From IMG/VR virus record IMGVR_UViG_3300044617_001103, positions 1-64,000 of that record: a stretch of DNA of 64,000 bases. One strand, 5' to 3'. Position numbers and translations under genes: made by a program. The DNA is from a virus. Shown here piece by piece: positions 1 through 5,823 of the stretch (positions are counted from its first letter, which is position 1; every line of letters begins with the position of its first letter). The notes beneath the pieces were generated by a model. It made no database searches and was not told the origin of the DNA. It saw only the letters and a list, made by a program, of their open reading frames with translations.

Positions 1-109
1 CAGTTACATCGCGCTCAACTGTGTGAGACTCGAGTGGCTGCAGCAACATCTGGTGGGTGTTGTGCTTACTTGCCTTGTCGGAAATCCAATTTACATGGAA
101 CTTGGACAT
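1..109 (-). CDS. Small protein, partial at left edge
   Basis: A leftward reading frame opens at an ATG at position 109 and stays open to the window edge (36 codons visible, beginning MSKFHVNW). A TATAAATT version of the late-promoter element lies 50 bp upstream, matching the arrangement of the neighbouring leftward genes. The SD is weak (GTAGGT). No domain is recognised and the C-terminus is outside the window. Confidence 0.5.
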   Translation of the reverse strand, partial: MSKFHVNWISDKASKHNTHQMLLQPLESHTVERDVT

Positions 110-158
110 AATTACCTACTCTCTGTGACTTGGACCTGTCACTAAAGGTTCATAGGGA

Positions 159-166
159 AATTTATA
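159..166 (-). promoter_or_regulatory. Late-type promoter (degenerate)
   Basis: The minus strand reads TATAAATT, one base from the T4 late consensus TATAAATA. It sits between the terminator of the next gene and the partial gene at the left edge. Confidence 0.5.
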
Positions 167-189
167 GATATATAAAGGTGCCTAAATGA

Positions 190-205
190 ACCACCCGAAG
201 GTGGT
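190..205 (-). terminator. UUCG-tetraloop terminator
   Basis: On the minus strand the hairpin is ACCACC-UUCG-GGUGGU followed by a T-rich stretch. It lies 10 bp past the stop of the gene at 215-403. Confidence 0.75.
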
Positions 206-214
206 CCATAAAGG

Positions 215-403
215 TCAGAACATTGGTGTGATACCAGCGTTCTTCTTGCTGAGCTTGCGTTGCTTGCGCGCACTAAGCAATTCTTCTGCATGTGGCTTGC
301 AGAATGTGCGGAAGAAGCCCTCATCCCATAGGACTCGGCCTTCCATAGCACGTAATTGCGTGTGGCACTTGCAACAAAAGCAAGCAGTGTCATTGAGTCT
401 CAT
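215..403 (-). CDS. Small zinc-finger-like protein
   Basis: 62 residues. A Cys cluster at residues 8-13 (C-F-C-C-K-C) and a C35-x2-H38 pair give a plausible four-ligand zinc site, typical of small phage treble-clef or ribbon proteins. The ATG at 403 has a GGAG SD six bases upstream. A TATAAATA promoter at 441-448 and a UUCG hairpin at 190-205 frame it as a one-gene transcript. Function unknown; a DNA-, RNA- or protein-binding role is only inferred from the zinc site. Confidence 0.65.
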   Translation of the reverse strand: MRLNDTACFCCKCHTQLRAMEGRVLWDEGFFRTFCKPHAEELLSARKQRKLSKKNAGITPMF

Positions 404-440
404 ACGATCTCCAATCGTGTAGAGTAATAGGACACGGATA

Positions 441-448
441 TATTTATA
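441..448 (-). promoter_or_regulatory. T4-type late promoter
   Basis: The minus strand reads TATAAATA inside a longer conserved block (ttATAAATATATCCGTG) seen before most of the small leftward genes. It drives the gene at 215-403. Confidence 0.75.
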
Positions 449-472
449 AAATATATAAAACTAACTAAACTA

Positions 473-488
473 CTCACCCGAAGGTGAG
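473..488 (-). terminator. UUCG-tetraloop terminator
   Basis: Minus-strand hairpin CTCACC-UUCG-GGUGAG followed by a run rich in T, just past the stop of the gene at 504-680. Confidence 0.75.
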
Positions 489-503
489 CAGTAAAGTAAT
501 AGC

Positions 504-680
504 TCAATCAGCATAAGCTGAAAGAGCAGCCTCGGCCTCGGCTTCAGTGGCGTAATAGCCAGCTGAATAACGAGTCCAAGGAAGCCAACCTTCCACGTCG
601 GCATCCCAGTAAAGGGAGCCAATGTAGAAACCGGCTGCGCTGCGCAGAACCTGCGCATCTGTGATCTTGTGATCAGGCAT
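504..680 (-). CDS. Small acidic protein, unknown
   Basis: 58 residues, Ala/Glu-rich at the C-terminus and Trp/Tyr-rich in the middle. I start it at the ATG at 680 because AAGGAGG lies five bases upstream; a GTG six bases earlier overlaps the SD. It has its own late promoter and terminator. No family recognised. Confidence 0.65.
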   Translation of the reverse strand: MPDHKITDAQVLRSAAGFYIGSLYWDADVEGWLPWTRYSAGYYATEAEAEAALSAYAD

Positions 681-724
681 GTTCACCTCCTTCCTAAAGT
701 TGTGATGTTAATGTGCCACGGATA

Positions 725-732
725 TATTTATA
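725..732 (-). promoter_or_regulatory. T4-type late promoter
   Basis: Minus-strand TATAAATA with the shared CCGTGGC downstream block; drives the gene at 504-680. Confidence 0.75.
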
Positions 733-753
733 AGTATATAAAAATGAAAAAGC

Positions 754-773
754 CTACTCCTAAAAAGGAGTAG
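754..773 (-). terminator. Intrinsic terminator
   Basis: Stem CTACTCCT / AGGAGTAG with a TTTT loop on the minus strand, followed by a T-rich tail. The stop codon of the gene at 760-927 lies inside the stem. Confidence 0.75.
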
Positions 774-927
774 ACTCTTCCTGTGTGCAAACTGAACAAA
801 CTGTGTCCAATTCGCGAACAAACACAATGCGCCTTGAAACCAAGGCATCAATCAAGTGTACGGGAAGACACATGTCACAACATGTGATTTCCTTACCCGT
901 CTTGTACTTGAATACACATACGGCCAT
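760..927 (-). CDS. Small zinc-ribbon protein
   Basis: 55 residues. It carries C-C-D-M-C at residues 16-20 and C-S-V-C at 44-47, two CxxC knuckles as in a zinc ribbon. The ATG at 927 has AAGGAG seven bases upstream, and the SD is half buried in a leader hairpin (931-949). Promoter TATAAATA at 980-987. The transcript is monocistronic and the stop overlaps the terminator. Role unknown. Confidence 0.7.
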   Translation of the reverse strand: MAVCVFKYKTGKEITCCDMCLPVHLIDALVSRRIVFVRELDTVCSVCTQEESTPF

Positions 928-930
928 ACA

Positions 931-949
931 AGTCTCCTTTCATGAGACT
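931..949 (-). promoter_or_regulatory. Leader hairpin around the SD
   Basis: Inverted repeat agtctc / gagact with a 7-base loop. The AAGGAG of the gene at 760-927 lies partly in the stem and partly in the loop, so ribosome access may depend on hairpin opening. Confidence 0.5.
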
Positions 950-979
950 AAAGAGCAGACGGAATTGTCAGCACGGATA

Positions 980-987
980 TATTTATA
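980..987 (-). promoter_or_regulatory. T4-type late promoter
   Basis: Minus-strand TATAAATA with the shared CCGTGC block; drives the zinc-ribbon gene at 760-927. Confidence 0.75.
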
Positions 988-1006
988 AAGTATAAAATCC
1001 ACAGAG

Positions 1007-1026
1007 CTACCACCCGAAGGTGGTAG
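1007..1026 (-). terminator. UUCG-tetraloop terminator
   Basis: Eight-base stem CUACCACC / GGUGGUAG closing a UUCG loop on the minus strand, just past the gene at 1050-1241. Confidence 0.8.
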
Positions 1027-1049
1027 ATGTGGTGAGAGGGGAGTCTCAG

Positions 1050-1241
1050 TTAACGCTTGCGCCTTGGTGTAACCGCAGATGTAAACGCAGTTACAACTGT
1101 GATTCCAGCCAATGTGGCGTCAGCAGTCTTGAGTGCAACGCGCTTGGCGATTACACTAGACTTGCTGGCAACACGACCCATTGCGAGTCGTGTATTGGTA
1201 CCAGCGTTATGTGCACGGATGTGCAGTTCTTCATGCTTCAT
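1050..1241 (-). CDS. Small basic protein, unknown
   Basis: 63 residues, strongly basic (C-terminus TPRRKR) with an Ala/Val/Thr-rich, mildly hydrophobic middle. The ATG at 1241 follows AAGGAGG by five bases; the longer in-frame extension would read through the promoter and is rejected. The SD is in a leader hairpin at 1244-1259. No family recognised; a small DNA-binding or membrane-associated protein is possible. Confidence 0.65.
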   Translation of the reverse strand: MKHEELHIRAHNAGTNTRLAMGRVASKSSVIAKRVALKTADATLAGITVVTAFTSAVTPRRKR

Positions 1242-1243
1242 GT

Positions 1244-1259
1244 CAACCTCCTTAGGTTG
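1244..1259 (-). promoter_or_regulatory. Leader hairpin around the SD
   Basis: Perfect six-base inverted repeat caacct / aggttg with a four-base loop; it overlaps the AAGGAGG of the gene at 1050-1241. Confidence 0.5.
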
Positions 1260-1281
1260 TGTTGGGAATGTAGCACCGATA

Positions 1282-1289
1282 TATTTATA
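1282..1289 (-). promoter_or_regulatory. T4-type late promoter
   Basis: Minus-strand TATAAATA; drives the gene at 1050-1241. The following leader TTCCCAACAC recurs before the genes at 1693-1887 and 2033-2239. Confidence 0.75.
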
Positions 1290-1307
1290 AGGTATAAAAT
1301 AAATAAA

Positions 1308-1337
1308 CCCTACTACCCACACAAGGTGAGTAGTAGG
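1308..1337 (-). terminator. Hairpin terminator (imperfect)
   Basis: CCTACTAC / GTAGTAGG stem with an internal CC...GG extension. It closes the short transcription unit at 1338-1412. Confidence 0.5.
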
Positions 1338-1412
1338 GCTGGAAGGAGATCGGCGCTTTTGCCTGTGTGCATCCAGGTGCCACCGTTTCGTTGTGCACGT
1401 GTATCAACGCTC
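1338..1412 (-). other. Short transcribed unit without a clear gene
   Basis: Between the late promoter at 1421-1428 and the hairpin at 1308-1337 there is room for only about 100 transcribed bases. The sole ATG frames are 3 and 19 codons long and lack a good SD, unlike every neighbouring unit. It may be a small RNA, a decayed gene or a very short peptide; I cannot decide. Confidence 0.35.
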
Positions 1413-1420
1413 CATGGATA

Positions 1421-1428
1421 TATTTATA
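1421..1428 (-). promoter_or_regulatory. T4-type late promoter
   Basis: Minus-strand TATAAATA followed by ATCCATGG. It is upstream of the unit that lacks an obvious coding frame. Confidence 0.7.
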
Positions 1429-1450
1429 ATATATAAACTAACTAGAAGTA

Positions 1451-1470
1451 CCCCCCCAGGGGGAGGGGGG
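1451..1470 (-). terminator. GC-rich hairpin terminator
   Basis: A run of seven C pairs with a run of six G across a short G-rich loop. It ends the transcript of the membrane protein gene at 1478-1594. Confidence 0.65.
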
Positions 1471-1477
1471 CACTGAA

Positions 1478-1594
1478 CTAGCGGTTCTTGCGTAGTTGCT
1501 GTGATGCTGCCATAACGGCAACAATCAGAACAACAACACCAGTAACCTTTAAGTTGGTCTTGAGAACCAACTTGTATGCTTGCCAATAAGACAT
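1478..1594 (-). CDS. Tiny single-pass membrane protein
   Basis: 38 residues. Residues about 14-30 (LKVTGVVVLIVAVMAAS) form one clear transmembrane helix with a basic C-terminal tail (LRKNR). The ATG at 1594 has AAGGAG seven bases upstream; the longer frame upstream crosses the promoter and is rejected. Such small late membrane proteins are often holin-like or envelope modulators, but nothing here proves that. Confidence 0.65.
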   Translation of the reverse strand: MSYWQAYKLVLKTNLKVTGVVVLIVAVMAASQQLRKNR

Positions 1595-1631
1595 GGTTGT
1601 CTCCTTTCGCGAGAGGAATATGGCACGGATA

Positions 1632-1639
1632 TATTTATA
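1632..1639 (-). promoter_or_regulatory. T4-type late promoter
   Basis: Minus-strand TATAAATA; drives the membrane protein gene at 1478-1594. Confidence 0.75.
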
Positions 1640-1661
1640 GGGTATAAGAATAATAAGGGTA

Positions 1662-1682
1662 GTCACCCGGGGGACGGGTGAC
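1662..1682 (-). terminator. GC-rich hairpin terminator
   Basis: Seven-base stem GTCACCC / GGGTGAC with a seven-base loop, just past the stop of the gene at 1693-1887. Confidence 0.7.
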
Positions 1683-1692
1683 CACCACTTAC

Positions 1693-1887
1693 TTAGCTGA
1701 GTTGCTGTAGAACACCAGCAATGTACTGCTGACGCTCTTGCAAAGCCTTTGCCAAGATAGGCTTGTGCTTAGCAATAGCAGCTTCCAGCTCAACAAGCTT
1801 ACGTGCTGAAGACATAAGCTTGTTAGTTTCGTCATTCGTGACATCGTAGGTGATGTCACAAAATGGAATTGGCTCTGAGTGTGTCAT
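1693..1887 (-). CDS. Small helical protein, unknown
   Basis: 64 residues. From residue 20 on it is Ala/Leu/Lys/Glu-rich and likely a single long helix or coiled coil. The ATG at 1887 follows a GGAGG SD that sits in the loop of a perfect five-base-pair leader hairpin (1890-1905). Promoter at 1928-1935 is a one-base variant. Function unknown. Confidence 0.65.
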   Translation of the reverse strand: MTHSEPIPFCDITYDVTNDETNKLMSSARKLVELEAAIAKHKPILAKALQERQQYIAGVLQQLS

Positions 1888-1889
1888 GG

Positions 1890-1905
1890 CGAACCTCCTA
1901 GTTCG
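1890..1905 (-). promoter_or_regulatory. Leader hairpin presenting the SD
   Basis: cgaac / gttcg inverted repeat whose loop is the SD itself. The same hairpin recurs at 2243-2257 before the next gene. Confidence 0.55.
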
Positions 1906-1927
1906 TGTTGGGAATATGACACGGATA

Positions 1928-1935
1928 TATTTCTA
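1928..1935 (-). promoter_or_regulatory. Late promoter variant
   Basis: Minus strand reads TAGAAATA, one base off the consensus, within the conserved CCGTGTC context; drives the gene at 1693-1887. Confidence 0.6.
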
Positions 1936-1987
1936 ATGTATATATATAAATATAATAATATAAATATAATAAGTATAAATCTAGTTC

Positions 1988-2015
1988 GTTCAAGGTCCCC
2001 GAAGGGACCCTGAAC
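1988..2015 (-). terminator. UUCG-tetraloop terminator, two-part stem
   Basis: Inner stem GGUCCC-UUCG-GGGACC (1994-2009) is extended by an outer GTTCA / TGAAC pairing across a one-base internal loop. It ends the gene at 2033-2239. Confidence 0.75.
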
Positions 2016-2032
2016 TATGTGTGCGTAGTCTA

Positions 2033-2239
2033 CTAGAGACTAGCAGGCTTGCGTGATGCAACGTAAGTTGTCACGAATGTCTTGGTGTAGACACCAGTGA
2101 CGTAAGTTGCACCTACAACGGCAGTAACAACGGTGTCTTGAGCATCGCGAGACTTAGTCGCGTGCTTCTGAGCCGATGTAATTGCCTTCTCTGAGCGGGC
2201 CTTAGCCTTCTCAGATAGGTAACGGTTGTTTGTAGCCAT
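2033..2239 (-). CDS. Small basic protein, unknown
   Basis: 68 residues. The N-terminal half is a charged, Lys/Arg/Ala-rich helix; residues about 36-60 are Val/Thr-rich and mildly hydrophobic. It resembles the product of 1050-1241 in layout (basic ends, Ala/Val/Thr core), so the two may be distant paralogues. The ATG at 2239 follows an SD displayed in a hairpin loop. Late promoter at 2280-2287. Confidence 0.65.
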   Translation of the reverse strand: MATNNRYLSEKAKARSEKAITSAQKHATKSRDAQDTVVTAVVGATYVTGVYTKTFVTTYVASRKPASL

Positions 2240-2242
2240 GAG

Positions 2243-2257
2243 CGAACCTCCAGTTCG
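2243..2257 (-). promoter_or_regulatory. Leader hairpin presenting the SD
   Basis: cgaac / gttcg with a five-base loop containing GGAG, nearly identical to the hairpin at 1890-1905. Confidence 0.55.
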
Positions 2258-2279
2258 TGTTGGGAATATGGCATAGAGA

Positions 2280-2287
2280 TATTTATA
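2280..2287 (-). promoter_or_regulatory. T4-type late promoter
   Basis: Minus-strand TATAAATA, the rightmost of the leftward series; drives the gene at 2033-2239. Confidence 0.7.
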
Positions 2288-2291
2288 GGGG

Positions 2292-2335
2292 TATACTGTA
2301 CGGGGCGTGTTAAAAATATAACACTGTACAGTATA
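2292..2335. repeat. Long nested inverted repeat
   Basis: Perfect ten-base arms TATACTGTAC (2292-2301) and GTACAGTATA (2326-2335) enclose a second inverted pair GTGTTA (2307-2312) and TAACAC (2319-2324). It lies in the divergent gap between leftward and rightward genes, immediately behind a late promoter. It could be an operator, a bidirectional terminator or part of an origin. Confidence 0.7.
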
Positions 2336-2586
2336 ATAATCATTACCCCTTTATATTTTTTCCCATATTTTACTTATTTAAGAATTTATATACCCTTATA
2401 TATGTTCACATATCGTTCAAGTCAAAAAATTTTCCCCCCAATAAAATCACATATAGACTTTTATACGTTTATAGAGGTTACCAAAAAAAATCCAAGAAAT
2501 ATTCCCCTACGAGTTGCAAATGGTCTAAACACCCTGATAGGTTTCTGATTGTCATAAACAACCAATACACAACAAGGAGAAAACAT
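2336..2586. other. AT-rich non-coding divergent region
   Basis: About 250 bases without a credible gene. It contains many TATA-like strings, two homopolymer stretches (TTTTCCCCCC and a run of eight A) and no recognisable repeat array. Transcription diverges here, so promoters for the rightward genes, or an origin, could lie inside; I cannot pick one with confidence. Confidence 0.4.
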
Positions 2587-2757
2587 ATGACAAACAAGAA
2601 AATAGGTCCCGCCAAAGACATAAGCTCTGAAGGTTTCCACGATATGTCTGATATAGATGATATCTATCAATCAGCCTTCAGCTCCTATGGATCTAAGAAT
2701 GCTGATTACGACTACGTAAACTTCGACACAGATAACTATGCCTACGAAGCTTACTAA
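2587..2757 (+). CDS. Small acidic Asp/Tyr-rich protein
   Basis: 56 residues, strongly acidic, ending in a Tyr/Asp/Asn-rich tail (residues 40-56, DYDYVNF... and YAYEAY). AAGGAG lies seven to eight bases before the ATG. It is the first rightward gene after the divergent region. Function unknown; small acidic phage proteins are often DNA mimics or inhibitors, which is only a possibility here. Confidence 0.6.
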   Translation: MTNKKIGPAKDISSEGFHDMSDIDDIYQSAFSSYGSKNADYDYVNFDTDNYAYEAY

Positions 2758-2806
2758 GAACACCTCTTTACACCCTAACAATGCCAAACATATAAAAGGA
2801 TTTGAT

Positions 2807-3421
2807 ATGAATATTAATGAAATGACAGAATTTAAGTCAACAACAACAATAAACCAGCACTTCTTATTAGGATCAGAGAAGTTATTTATAAATCCAATCA
2901 ATAATTTCAGTAATCAGTTCAAGTATGATCACTCAATTACCCTTATCGACACACATGACAGAAACAATCTGTCTGAAGCAGAGATAAAAGCTAAAGTTAA
3001 GCAGTATTATAGGAACTTAGCCATACATTGGGAGATCAATTACCAATCAAGAGTATTCATTGGAACTGGACAAGATTGTCTATACCTATTTGATCTCTAT
3101 ACTAACCATGGGATCGTCTTTGATGCGGCGATTTTGATCAACTTTGATTTTAGCGCCTTCACAGACAATGAAGTTATCCTAAAAGGCATTAAAAAACATA
3201 CAAAGATATATAATTTCTATAATAATAAGAAATTCACTGATACCAAGTTAGCCCACGTGAATCAATTCATCCCAACAAGGGTGTCTCCAGCTTTCAGTAA
3301 GCGTTTTGCACTTGAAGCAAGTGGTGTACTTACCTATGACACATATGAACTGTTATATATGAATCAAAAATCACCAAGTGAATACAAAATGATTGAAGAT
3401 GAGTTTACTTTAGTAAGCTAA
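2807..3421 (+). CDS. Hypothetical protein, 204 aa
   Basis: Start chosen at the ATG at 2807 because AAAGGA precedes it; an earlier in-frame ATG at 2738 overlaps the previous gene. The product has alternating charged and aromatic segments, no membrane segment and no motif I recognise. It stands between an acidic small gene and convergent leftward genes. Confidence 0.65.
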   Translation: MNINEMTEFKSTTTINQHFLLGSEKLFINPINNFSNQFKYDHSITLIDTHDRNNLSEAEIKAKVKQYYRNLAIHWEINYQSRVFIGTGQDCLYLFDLYTNHGIVFDAAILINFDFSAFTDNEVILKGIKKHTKIYNFYNNKKFTDTKLAHVNQFIPTRVSPAFSKRFALEASGVLTYDTYELLYMNQKSPSEYKMIEDEFTLVS

Positions 3422-3423
3422 TC

Positions 3424-3744
3424 CTACAAGAGGTTATCTAAGCCGTCTTCTGGATTCCAGTCTTCGGCTGAGATAATCATTTGTTTAACATCATCAGGAG
3501 TGAGTCCTCTTACAATGGCTTCTGCGTCAGTTCCCATCACCTCAGCAGTCTCTAGTACCATTTCCCATTGTTCTGGCTTAAAGAAACTAATGGTTAGCTT
3601 GCTCTCATCTTCTTCTGCGTGAGCTGTAATAACATAGTTGTACATCTCTATCATATCTGGATCATATTCCATGAGCTGATCCATTGTCTCCGGTTCAACA
3701 TCATCACCACGTACTATCTTTTGAATCATCTCCCAAAAGTTCAT
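3424..3744 (-). CDS. Acidic hypothetical protein, 106 aa
   Basis: Highly acidic and helical, with an AAGGGG-type SD before the ATG at 3744. It converges with the gene at 2807-3421, stops separated by two bases. No family recognised. Confidence 0.65.
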   Translation of the reverse strand: MNFWEMIQKIVRGDDVEPETMDQLMEYDPDMIEMYNYVITAHAEEDESKLTISFFKPEQWEMVLETAEVMGTDAEAIVRGLTPDDVKQMIISAEDWNPEDGLDNLL

Positions 3745-3868
3745 GGTATCCCCTTACTCTTACCTATCATAGATAGTACCCTTATTTTACTATGTAAAGC
3801 TATCTAATTTGTTAAAAAATAAAAAATAATTTTGCGCGGAACGGCTGGAGGTTAGTATTGACTGCGTT

Positions 3869-4081
3869 CTATACGATTCTTAAATGACTTAGAATATTAA
3901 TGAAATCATCATGATCTTTTGAACCTTGAACATGAATATCAGTTTGATCTAACTGATGATTATTAAGAATATTCTCATGTTTAATATCTAAGGTATTAAC
4001 CGTAGTGAAATCGTTATGATTAAACAAACGCCAATCATCACCGTTGTAGTGATTCTCTATATCTTTAAAATTAATATCCAT
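3869..4081 (-). CDS. Hypothetical protein, 70 aa
   Basis: Asp/Asn/His-rich small protein. Its ATG overlaps the 3' end of the zinc-ribbon gene at 4071-4238 by 11 bases, so it is translated from the same leftward recA transcript. No family recognised. Confidence 0.55.
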   Translation of the reverse strand: MDINFKDIENHYNGDDWRLFNHNDFTTVNTLDIKHENILNNHQLDQTDIHVQGSKDHDDFINILSHLRIV

Positions 4082-4238
4082 CTTGTGTGTTCACTTCCTC
4101 AATCCAGCTGTCATTACATTCTCTGCAATGTACAGCATACTTTTCTTTGACTCCATTTACAACTAATGTGTTAACTGTAAAGTTTGTTGGGTATGGGCAT
4201 TCGATACACGGCTCAATCTTGGGAAGGTTTGCTCTCAT
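4071..4238 (-). CDS. Small zinc-ribbon protein downstream of recA
   Basis: 55 residues with C-I-E-C near residue 11-14 and C-R-E-C near 39-42: a classic two-knuckle zinc ribbon. The start overlaps the last 26 bases of recA in another frame and the end overlaps the next gene, so it is part of a tightly packed operon. A role with recombination is suggested by position only. Confidence 0.65.
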   Translation of the reverse strand: MRANLPKIEPCIECPYPTNFTVNTLVVNGVKEKYAVHCRECNDSWIEEVNTQDGY

Positions 4239-5205
4239 TTTCTACCCTCAATTTAAGTTGTTCGAATAATTTCTCATCATCTTTTAGTTTACCAATTGCA
4301 TTTTCTCTACCTTGGGCAAAATTTTCTCCGTCTAAGAAGATCCATGCACCTTTTTGAGCAAAGATACCAATTGATAATGCTAGATCTAAGATAGATCCGT
4401 ACTGATCAACACCTTTTCCATAAAAAATATCAAATTCAGCAATTTTTAGAGGTGGGGCCATCTTATTCTTAATAACTTTAGCCTTAACCTTAATGCCTAT
4501 TGAATCGCCTTCTTTGTTCTTAATGTCTTCTTTCTTACGAAGATCAATTCTAACTGAGGCAGCATATGGTAATGCACGTCCGCCTGGTGTTGTTTCTGGA
4601 TTTCCAAACATCACACCAATCTTCATTCTAATCTGATTAATAAAAACAATGAGTGTTTTATTGTCATTAGCTAATGCAGTAATCTTACGCAATGCTTTTG
4701 CCATCATTCGAGCTTGTAAGCCCATTTGATTTGCATCCATTTCGCCTTCTAATTCCGCTTTTGGAACCAATGCAGCAACTGAATCAACGATTATTAAACC
4801 AACGTCTCCAGTTTTTACTAATTTATCAACAATCTCTAATGCTTCCTCACCATAATTTGGTTGAGCAAGAAGTAAATCATCTAAATTAATACCTAAATCC
4901 ATCATATAAGCTGGATCTAGTGCATGTTCTGCATCAATATATGCGCAACGTAAACCCATTTTCTGAGCTTGTGCAACTAAAGATAATGAGATTGTAGATT
5001 TACCAGATGATTCTGGTCCGTATATCTCAACAATTCTACCTCTTGGTAAACCACCAATTCCTAAAATCTTATCTAGAGTTGGTGCACCTGTTGATATTGC
5101 TGGCCAAGTTTGGGTTTTAGCATTACCAAGTTTCATTACTGTACCGACACCGAATTGCTTATCGAGCAAAGCGATTGCCATGTCTAACGCTTTTGATTCT
5201 TCCAT
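4213..5205 (-). CDS. recA: RecA recombinase
   Basis: 330 residues, close to the usual bacterial RecA length. Walker A GPESSGKST at 63-71, catalytic Glu at 93 (DAEHALD), Walker B LIIVDS at 137-142, and the L2 DNA-binding loop region at about 190-213 (FINQIRMKIG, then NPETTPGGR). It should form ATP-dependent filaments on single-stranded DNA and promote strand exchange during phage recombination and replication. No SD is obvious; the ATG is seven bases after the upstream stop, so coupling is likely. No CGG codon is used in frame. Confidence 0.96.
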   Translation of the reverse strand: MEESKALDMAIALLDKQFGVGTVMKLGNAKTQTWPAISTGAPTLDKILGIGGLPRGRIVEIYGPESSGKSTISLSLVAQAQKMGLRCAYIDAEHALDPAYMMDLGINLDDLLLAQPNYGEEALEIVDKLVKTGDVGLIIVDSVAALVPKAELEGEMDANQMGLQARMMAKALRKITALANDNKTLIVFINQIRMKIGVMFGNPETTPGGRALPYAASVRIDLRKKEDIKNKEGDSIGIKVKAKVIKNKMAPPLKIAEFDIFYGKGVDQYGSILDLALSIGIFAQKGAWIFLDGENFAQGRENAIGKLKDDEKLFEQLKLRVENESKPSQD

Positions 5206-5212
5206 ATGTGTA

Positions 5213-5398
5213 TTATACCATAGTTTCTTTTAGTGGTTTCCTCAAAATTGATTCAACCTCTTTAATTTTTTCAACCAATGCTTTTTGTAATTTTCTGTAT
5301 TCAATTCTTGATTCATTATCTAATCCAAGCTGCGCTTGTCGCACTCTTTCAAGAGTTGCATACAGTTTCAGTAAATAACTTTGATCGACAATGTTCAT
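5213..5398 (-). CDS. Small coiled-coil protein upstream of recA
   Basis: 61 residues from the ATG at 5398, Leu/Glu/Lys-rich and probably one long helix. A longer form could start at 5461, but a TATAAT (minus strand, 5442-5447) lies between the two starts, so the shorter form fits a transcript starting there. Stop is seven bases before recA. Function unknown. Confidence 0.5.
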   Translation of the reverse strand: MNIVDQSYLLKLYATLERVRQAQLGLDNESRIEYRKLQKALVEKIKEVESILRKPLKETMV

Positions 5399-5441
5399 AT
5401 ATGTGTTTCCATCTCTAGTTGCTGATATAATTGGACAGTAC

Positions 5442-5447
5442 ATTATA
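5442..5447 (-). promoter_or_regulatory. Putative -10 of the recA operon
   Basis: Minus-strand TATAAT located 44 bases upstream of the ATG at 5398. No clear -35 is seen. Confidence 0.4.
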
Positions 5448-5476
5448 CAGACGTTAAGCATTGAAAGTGAGACATT

Positions 5477-5632
5477 GTGGCAAGAAATATTGATACAGAT
5501 AATGATTACAGAAGAGCAGCATATCTTTTAAAGGAAAAAATTACTACAGCAGCAGACTTGGTAAAAATATGGTCTTATGCTGGACCTTGTTCAGAGAATT
5601 GTCCGTCAATAGAAAAAATCTCAAAAAAGTAG
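5477..5632 (+). CDS. Small hypothetical protein, 51 aa
   Basis: A GTG-started frame of 51 residues containing C-S-E-N-C. The SD is poor. It diverges from the recA operon. It may be real because the composition is sensible and the frame is clean, but evidence is thin. Confidence 0.4.
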   Translation: MARNIDTDNDYRRAAYLLKEKITTAADLVKIWSYAGPCSENCPSIEKISKK

Positions 5633-5641
5633 AAAAATTTC

Positions 5642-5671
5642 TTGATTTTTTTTGACAAACATGAGTATAAT
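5642..5671 (+). promoter_or_regulatory. Sigma70-like promoter
   Basis: TTGATT at 5642-5647 and TATAAT at 5666-5671 with an 18-base spacer, upstream of the long rightward module. The transcript would have a leader of roughly 150 bases before the ATPase gene. Confidence 0.45.
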
Positions 5672-5778
5672 GTCTCTAGGGGGAAAACAGAAACTAGAGA
5701 ACATTATTATCTACTTCTCTTAGTGAAGAGAATCTCTTACCAGTTACTCCAGAAACTTGCTCATCAAAGCATAAGTGG

Positions 5779-5788
5779 GTTACTATAT
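5779..5788 (+). promoter_or_regulatory. TTACTATAT element before the ATPase gene
   Basis: GTTACTATAT lies about 36 bases before the ATG at 5824. It is one of a set of near-identical elements at similar distances upstream of rightward genes. Confidence 0.5.
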
Positions 5789-5823
5789 ATTCCATCACCA
5801 TATATTAAATTAAGGGGGTGATG

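Noticed and set aside
186-422. Rightward frame in the left-end array
   Set aside because: It runs through a terminator and against the gene at 215-403, which has its own SD, promoter and terminator.
1-2290. CRISPR-like array
   Set aside because: The regularly spaced repeats are promoters and terminators of different genes, not uniform repeats with spacers.
2738-2806. Earlier start for the 204-residue protein
   Set aside because: The ATG at 2738 lies inside the previous gene and has no SD; AAAGGA precedes the ATG at 2807.
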